Source: Geminicoccaceae bacterium (lineage in GTDB: Bacteria > Pseudomonadota > Alphaproteobacteria > Geminicoccales > Geminicoccaceae). Taken from it: 10,363 nt of DNA. Positions 6,591-10,363 of this stretch are shown here, piece by piece. The notes under the pieces are model-generated. The model saw only the letters and a list, made by a program, of their open reading frames with translations. It did not search any database and was not told the DNA's origin. Each line of letters starts with the position of its first letter. Positions within the stretch are counted from its first letter, which is position 1. Where the stretch lies: assembly GCA_030824835.1 (NCBI GenBank), contig JAPJRA010000072.1, positions 1 through 10,363 on the forward strand. Direction: 5' to 3'. The translations under genes were made by a program, and so were the position numbers.

Positions 6591-7495
6591 GCACCGCTGC
6601 CGACAGCCCCGACATCCTCAACATCGCCGGCACGCTGATCGAGGCGCTGCCCTACATGCGCCGCTACCAGGGGGCGGTGATGGTCATCAAGTATGGTGGC
6701 CACGCGATGGGCGATGAAAACGTCGCGCGCGACTTTGCCCGTGACGTCGTGCTGCTGAAGCAGGTCGGGATCAACCCGGTCGTCGTCCATGGCGGCGGTC
6801 CGCAGATCAAGGCCATGCTCGAGCGGCTGCAGATCCACTCGGATTTCGTCGACGGACTGCGTGTCACCGATCGGGCGACCGTCGAGGTCGTCGAGATGGT
6901 TCTCGCCGGCAAGATCAACAAGGAGATCGTGACCGCGATCCAGGCGGCGGGCGGCAAGGCAGTGGGCATCAGCGGCAAGGACGGCAGGCTGATCGAGGCC
7001 ACCAAGCTCAGCCGCACCAAGCGCGACCCCGAGAGCAACATCGAGCGCATCGTCGATCTGGGCTTCGTTGGCGAGCCCTCCAAGATCAATACCGAGCTGC
7101 TCGAGGTGTTCATGAACACCGACATCATCCCGGTCATCGCCCCGATCGGGGTCGGTGCCGACGGGCAGACCTACAACATCAACGCCGACACGGCCGCGGG
7201 TGCCATCGGTGCGGCGCTGCGGGCGCGCAAGCTCCTGATGCTGACCGACGTCCGCGGCGTGCTGGATGCCAACAAGCAGCTGCTGCCGACATTGACCGAC
7301 ACCGAGGTCGGCCGGCTGATCGAGACCGGCGTGGTCACCGGCGGCATGATCCCCAAGCTCGAGACTTGCCTGGCGGCGGTCGCCGGTGGTGTCGAGGCCG
7401 CCGTCATCGTCGACGGCCGGGTGCCCCACGCCATCCTGCTCGAGCTGTTCACCGAGCATGGCTTCGGCACGCAGGTGCTGGCCACGGCTGGCTGA
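6587..7495 (+). CDS. argB: Acetylglutamate kinase
   Basis: Phosphorylates N-acetyl-L-glutamate with ATP, the second step of cyclic or linear arginine biosynthesis in the cytoplasm. The 302 residues show the amino acid kinase fold. The nucleotide-site lysine is in VIKYGGHAM (Lys35), the glycine loop is VVHGGGPQI (66-74), substrate-binding [16 protein letters not shown] spans 196-211, and TGGMIPKL (251-258) holds the second catalytic-site lysine (Lys257). The N-terminal helix before the core ([18 protein letters not shown]) and the C-terminal HGFGTQV match the arginine-inhibited, hexameric class known from Pseudomonas and Thermotoga, so feedback inhibition by arginine is likely by analogy. The ATG overlaps the engB stop, with GAGG about 7 bases upstream. 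It ends the rpmH series; 90 bases of intergenic DNA follow. Confidence 0.97.
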   Translation: MSTAADSPDILNIAGTLIEALPYMRRYQGAVMVIKYGGHAMGDENVARDFARDVVLLKQVGINPVVVHGGGPQIKAMLERLQIHSDFVDGLRVTDRATVEVVEMVLAGKINKEIVTAIQAAGGKAVGISGKDGRLIEATKLSRTKRDPESNIERIVDLGFVGEPSKINTELLEVFMNTDIIPVIAPIGVGADGQTYNINADTAAGAIGAALRARKLLMLTDVRGVLDANKQLLPTLTDTEVGRLIETGVVTGGMIPKLETCLAAVAGGVEAAVIVDGRVPHAILLELFTEHGFGTQVLATAG

Positions 7496-7585
7496 CCGGC
7501 GGCCGGCTTGCGGCCAGTTGATCGCGCGGCTGGAAACAGGGAGGCTGGCGCGGCAATGGGAGGCTGACGGGAACGAGCCAACGCC

Positions 7586-9913
7586 ATGACGCTGACCCAA
7601 CGCCTCTTCCTCCTGGTCACGATAGCCCTTCTGCCGGCCATCCTGATTCAGGCCTACAACGAGCTCGACCTGCGCCGCAGCCGGGAGACGGAGGTACGGG
7701 AACTGGCGTTGAGCCAGGCCCGGCTTGCCGCCTCCGAGCTCGACCAGATCTTCACCGGCGTGCGCAGTCTGCTCACCGCCGTGGCCGAGGTGCCCTCGGT
7801 CCGCGCACTCGACACCCCGGCTTGCGTCGCCTATCTCGCCACCCTGCAGCCCAGGGTGCCCTACCTGGCATCGATCGCCGTCCTCGACCTGAACGGACGG
7901 GTGGCCTGTCGCCAGACACCGCCGCCGCCGGATCTCCGCTTCGCTGATCGCTCCTACTTTCAGGAGGCGGTCGCCGGCGACGCCTTCGTCATCGGCGAGT
8001 ACACCGAGGGACGCGTGGCGCTTCGCTCGGTGCTGCCGCTGGCCATGCCGCTGCGGGATTCGGCGGGTGTCGTGATCGGCGTCGTCGCGGCAGCGCTGGA
8101 CTTGGGGTGGCTTTCCGGGCAGCTGCGCGAGCGCAGCTTGGCCAAGGGCGGCTCCGTGACGGTGGCCGACCGGAACGGTGTCATCCTGGCGCGCGATCCG
8201 CTCCCCGACCAGTTCGTCGGCACCCGGATACCCGATCAGTTCCAGAAGCTGGTCCATGCAGCCGAGCCTGGCTCGATCGAGCTCATGAGTCAGGACGGCA
8301 CGCGCCGCGTGCTCGGCTACGTCCCGCCGACACCACGGCGCAACTTCTATGTCAGCGCCGGCCTGGCGTCGGGCGAATCGTTCGCCGCCGTCAACCGGGC
8401 GACGATCCGGGGCCTGAGCCTGATCGGGGTCGGTTTCCTGCTGGCGCTGGCGGCCGCCTGGATCGTGGGCGACCGCTTCTTTCGTCGACCCATCGCACGG
8501 TTGCTGTCCGCGGCCGATCGCTGGCGCTCGGGCGACTACGAGACCCGCACCGGCCTGTCGAACCAGCCCGGCGAGTTTGGCGCGCTGGGGCTGGCGTTCG
8601 ACGGCATGGTTGGCGAGGTGGCGCGTCGACAATCGGAGCGTGACCGCATGAATGCGGCTCTCCAGTCGAGCGAGGAGCGATTGCGGGCGTTCAATGCCGA
8701 TCTCGAGGAGCGCGTGGCCAGCATGCTGGCCGAGCGCCAGGAACAGGAGGCGGTGCTCCGGCACGCACAGAAGATGCAGGCCGTGGGGCTGCTCGCCGGC
8801 GGCGTGGCGCACGACTTCAACAATCTGCTGACCGCCATCTCCGGGCACCTGCGGCATCTGCGGCAGCGGGCGCCGGCCTCCCTGCATGCTGCCGTCGACG
8901 GCATCGAGCTCGCCGTCCGGCGCGGCGAGCGCGTCGCTCGCCAGCTTCTGGCCTTCACCCGCGTCGAGCCGGCCCGAGGCGAGGTCGTCGATCTGCGTGG
9001 CGCCGTCGCCGGCATGCTGCCGCTGCTCGAGCGATCGTTGCACGGCAGTTATGCCCTGGTGGTGGAGACCGCCGCGGAGCCGTGCCCAGCACTCGTCGAT
9101 GTCGCCGACCTCGAGCTGGCTTTGCTCAACCTGCTCACCAACGCCCGTGACGCGATGCCGGCTGGTGGCCGGATCCGGATCACCGTCGGCCGGGCTCCGG
9201 CCGATGCGGCGGCGGGCGACCAGTTGGTCCTGGGGGTTCACGACAGCGGCGGCGGCATGACACCGGAGGTCCAGAGCCGCGCTTTCGAGCCGTTCTTCAC
9301 CACCAAGGCCATCGGCAAGGGCACGGGGCTCGGCCTCAGCAGCGTCTATGGATTCGCACGGCAGAGCGGGGGCACGGCGCGGATCCAGAGCCGTCCCGGT
9401 CAAGGCACGAGCGTGCTCATCCTGCTGCCGCGCGCCGCTCAGCCCATGGCCCCGCCGCCGGACATCGGCGAGGACGGCGGCGGCATCGTTCCGGCATGCG
9501 GTGCACCACGCCGGCGGTCGCCTGGCACCCGCGTGCTCGTCGTCGAGGACGATCTGCTGGTGCGGACGGTGACGGTCGATGCGGTCGAGGAGGCCGGCTT
9601 TCAGGTGATCGCGGCCGACACTGGCGTCGAGGCGCTGGCCGTGCTCGAGCGCGAAGGGGAGGGGCTGGCCGCGGTCGTCACCGACATCGCCATGCCCGGC
9701 GGGGTCAGCGGCATCGATGTGGGACGGGCGATCAGGCGCCGCTGGCCGCATCTGGCGCTGGTGCTGACCACCGGCTACACGGCCGATGCGATCGCGCCGG
9801 ACGAGATGCCGGCCCGGTTCGCCTTCGTGCCGAAGCCGTTCTCGCCGGACGACCTCGTTCACCGGCTGGGCCTGCTGCTCGACCGCGCCGCCGACGCTCG
9901 ACTTCCGGATTAA
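7586..9913 (+). CDS. Hybrid sensor histidine kinase with Cache-type sensor, HAMP and C-terminal receiver
   Basis: A 775-residue membrane sensor of a phosphorelay. TM1 is at ~5-23; a periplasmic sensor at ~25-275 has the look of a double Cache/PDC domain ([30 protein letters not shown] then [16 protein letters not shown]), a fold that typically binds small ligands. TM2 is ~274-294, then a HAMP-like region ~296-350 and a coiled coil to ~395. The HisKA segment [15 protein letters not shown] carries His409. The ATPase domain shows LLTNARDAM (Asn519), [15 protein letters not shown] and [14 protein letters not shown] Gly/Pro-rich linker (~615-647) joins a receiver domain (~649-765) with acidic pocket Glu654/Asp655, phospho-acceptor Asp700 (VVTDIAMPG), Thr729 (LTTGYT) and Lys750 (VPKPF); all key residues are present. 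The ATG at 7586 directly precedes TM1; its Shine-Dalgarno is weak. No separate regulator or phosphotransfer protein is adjacent, so output is unknown. Confidence 0.93.
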   Translation: MTLTQRLFLLVTIALLPAILIQAYNELDLRRSRETEVRELALSQARLAASELDQIFTGVRSLLTAVAEVPSVRALDTPACVAYLATLQPRVPYLASIAVLDLNGRVACRQTPPPPDLRFADRSYFQEAVAGDAFVIGEYTEGRVALRSVLPLAMPLRDSAGVVIGVVAAALDLGWLSGQLRERSLAKGGSVTVADRNGVILARDPLPDQFVGTRIPDQFQKLVHAAEPGSIELMSQDGTRRVLGYVPPTPRRNFYVSAGLASGESFAAVNRATIRGLSLIGVGFLLALAAAWIVGDRFFRRPIARLLSAADRWRSGDYETRTGLSNQPGEFGALGLAFDGMVGEVARRQSERDRMNAALQSSEERLRAFNADLEERVASMLAERQEQEAVLRHAQKMQAVGLLAGGVAHDFNNLLTAISGHLRHLRQRAPASLHAAVDGIELAVRRGERVARQLLAFTRVEPARGEVVDLRGAVAGMLPLLERSLHGSYALVVETAAEPCPALVDVADLELALLNLLTNARDAMPAGGRIRITVGRAPADAAAGDQLVLGVHDSGGGMTPEVQSRAFEPFFTTKAIGKGTGLGLSSVYGFARQSGGTARIQSRPGQGTSVLILLPRAAQPMAPPPDIGEDGGGIVPACGAPRRRSPGTRVLVVEDDLLVRTVTVDAVEEAGFQVIAADTGVEALAVLEREGEGLAAVVTDIAMPGGVSGIDVGRAIRRRWPHLALVLTTGYTADAIAPDEMPARFAFVPKPFSPDDLVHRLGLLLDRAADARLPD

Positions 9914-9925
9914 GCTTCCTACATG

Positions 9926-9951
9926 ATGGCAGACCCGCTCTTGCGGGCCAT
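9926..9951 (+). other. Small hairpin between hybrid kinase and Tim44-like gene
   Basis: CCCGC (9934-9938) and GCGGG (9943-9947) pair around a 4-base loop, and ATGG (9926-9929) can pair with CCAT (9948-9951) across a 4-base bulge. It sits just after the hybrid kinase stop and 4 bases before the Shine-Dalgarno of the next gene. No T-run follows, so a terminator role is doubtful. An effect on translation start of the next gene is possible. Confidence 0.3.
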
Positions 9952-9966
9952 GATCGGAGGCTGTCC

Positions 9967-10363
9967 ATGCAACTGTCCCCTCGCTCGAATCTTGCTCGTG
10001 CCCTGATCGTGGCCGTGGCGGCACTCGTGCTCGCCGCCGGCCACGCGGACGCGCGCGCCGGCCGTGGCGGCGGCAGCTTCGGCAGCCGCGGGTCCCGCAC
10101 CTTCCAGGCGCCGCCTCCGACCCAGACGGCACCCAGCCCGGCGGCACCGATCCAGCGCTCGACCACGCCGCAACCCGGCCCGACCGCGACCAATCCCGGC
10201 ATGGCCGGCGCCGCCGCCGCCCGCCCTGGCTTCTTCTCCGGTCGCGGCGGGTTCATGGGCGGCCTGCTCGGTGCCGGCCTGTTCGGGATGCTCCTGGGCT
10301 ACGGCCTGTTCGGCGGCCTGGGCGGCCTCGGCTCGATCATCGGCCTGCTGCTGCAGGTGGCAC
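9967..10363 (+). CDS. Tim44-like domain membrane protein, N-terminal part (3' end outside window)
   Basis: Only the first 132 residues are in the window, with no stop reached. The N-terminus is a signal peptide or signal anchor (LARALIVAVAALVLAAGHADA). Next comes ARAGRGGGSFGSRGSRTFQAPPP, a Pro/Thr/Ala-rich spacer with STTPQPGP, and then ARPGFFSGRGGFMGGLLGAGLFGMLLGYGLFGGLGGLGSIIGLLLQV, a glycine-rich hydrophobic segment. This layout is the usual front of bacterial Tim44-like domain proteins, whose conserved domain comes after this transmembrane part and so lies beyond the window. The call rests on the N-terminal layout alone. The ATG is preceded by GGAGG at 9956-9960 with 6 bases of spacing, a strong Shine-Dalgarno. 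The function of bacterial members is not well established; an envelope role is plausible. It lies 53 bases after the hybrid kinase on the same strand. Confidence 0.78.
   Translation, partial: MQLSPRSNLARALIVAVAALVLAAGHADARAGRGGGSFGSRGSRTFQAPPPTQTAPSPAAPIQRSTTPQPGPTATNPGMAGAAAARPGFFSGRGGFMGGLLGAGLFGMLLGYGLFGGLGGLGSIIGLLLQVA

Noticed and set aside
7480..7520. Possible terminator after argB (GGCCG/CGGCC stem and CTGGC/GCCAG repeat)
   Set aside because: The stems are only 5 bases long, no T-run follows, and similar short GC stems are common in this DNA.
6272..10147. Very long open frame (1291 codons) on the minus strand across engB, argB and the hybrid kinase
   Set aside because: It lies antisense to three well-supported genes and its translation is rich in Arg, His, Gln, Asp and Gly with no recognisable domain. 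In DNA this GC-rich, the antisense frame of real genes often lacks stops.
1..10363. Mobile elements, CRISPR arrays, tRNA or rRNA genes
   Set aside because: I saw no transposase, terminal inverted repeats, regularly spaced direct repeats or tRNA-like sequences; base composition and gene content look like ordinary chromosomal DNA.

Overview
The window is high-GC bacterial DNA with dense genes. It carries the conserved block rpmH-rnpA-yidD-yidC-engB-argB, whose gene order and protein sequences (L34, YidC, ArgB) point to an alphaproteobacterium, probably near the Rhodospirillales. That placement is an inference from gene order and sequence style; no marker here fixes the genus.

Left part (1-3226). 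The window opens inside the 3' end of a plus-strand HlyD-type membrane fusion protein gene. Only 3 bases after its stop, a convergent minus-strand group begins. Read in its own direction, this group is a secreted DUF547 protein (3226-2390), a hairpin, then a two-transmembrane sensor histidine kinase (from 2275) that runs in frame and without a stop into a small lipoprotein (865-458). The lipoprotein has its own Shine-Dalgarno sequence and lipobox, so the apparent fusion probably reflects a one-base frameshift, natural or from sequencing, near the kinase end.

Centre (3227-7495). A 174-base divergent intergenic region holds a clear sigma-70-type promoter for rpmH. From there six plus-strand genes are packed with overlaps or very short gaps: ribosomal protein L34, the RNase P protein, YidD, the YidC insertase, the EngB/YihA GTPase and N-acetylglutamate kinase. 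Together they make a ribosome, RNase P and membrane-insertion operon with an arginine biosynthesis gene at its end. The yidD frame lacks its expected stop and stays open 860 bases into yidC; an out-of-frame TAG that merges with the yidC Shine-Dalgarno sequence suggests a one-base shift here too.

Right part (7586-10363). A hybrid sensor kinase (Cache-type sensor, HAMP, HisKA, HATPase and C-terminal receiver) follows argB after 90 bases. After a 53-base gap comes the start of a Tim44-like-domain membrane protein that is cut by the window end.

I found no clear candidate for an entirely new system. The points most worth checking are the two missing stop codons, the unfamiliar lipoprotein tied to the kinase, and the unpartnered sensor kinases.
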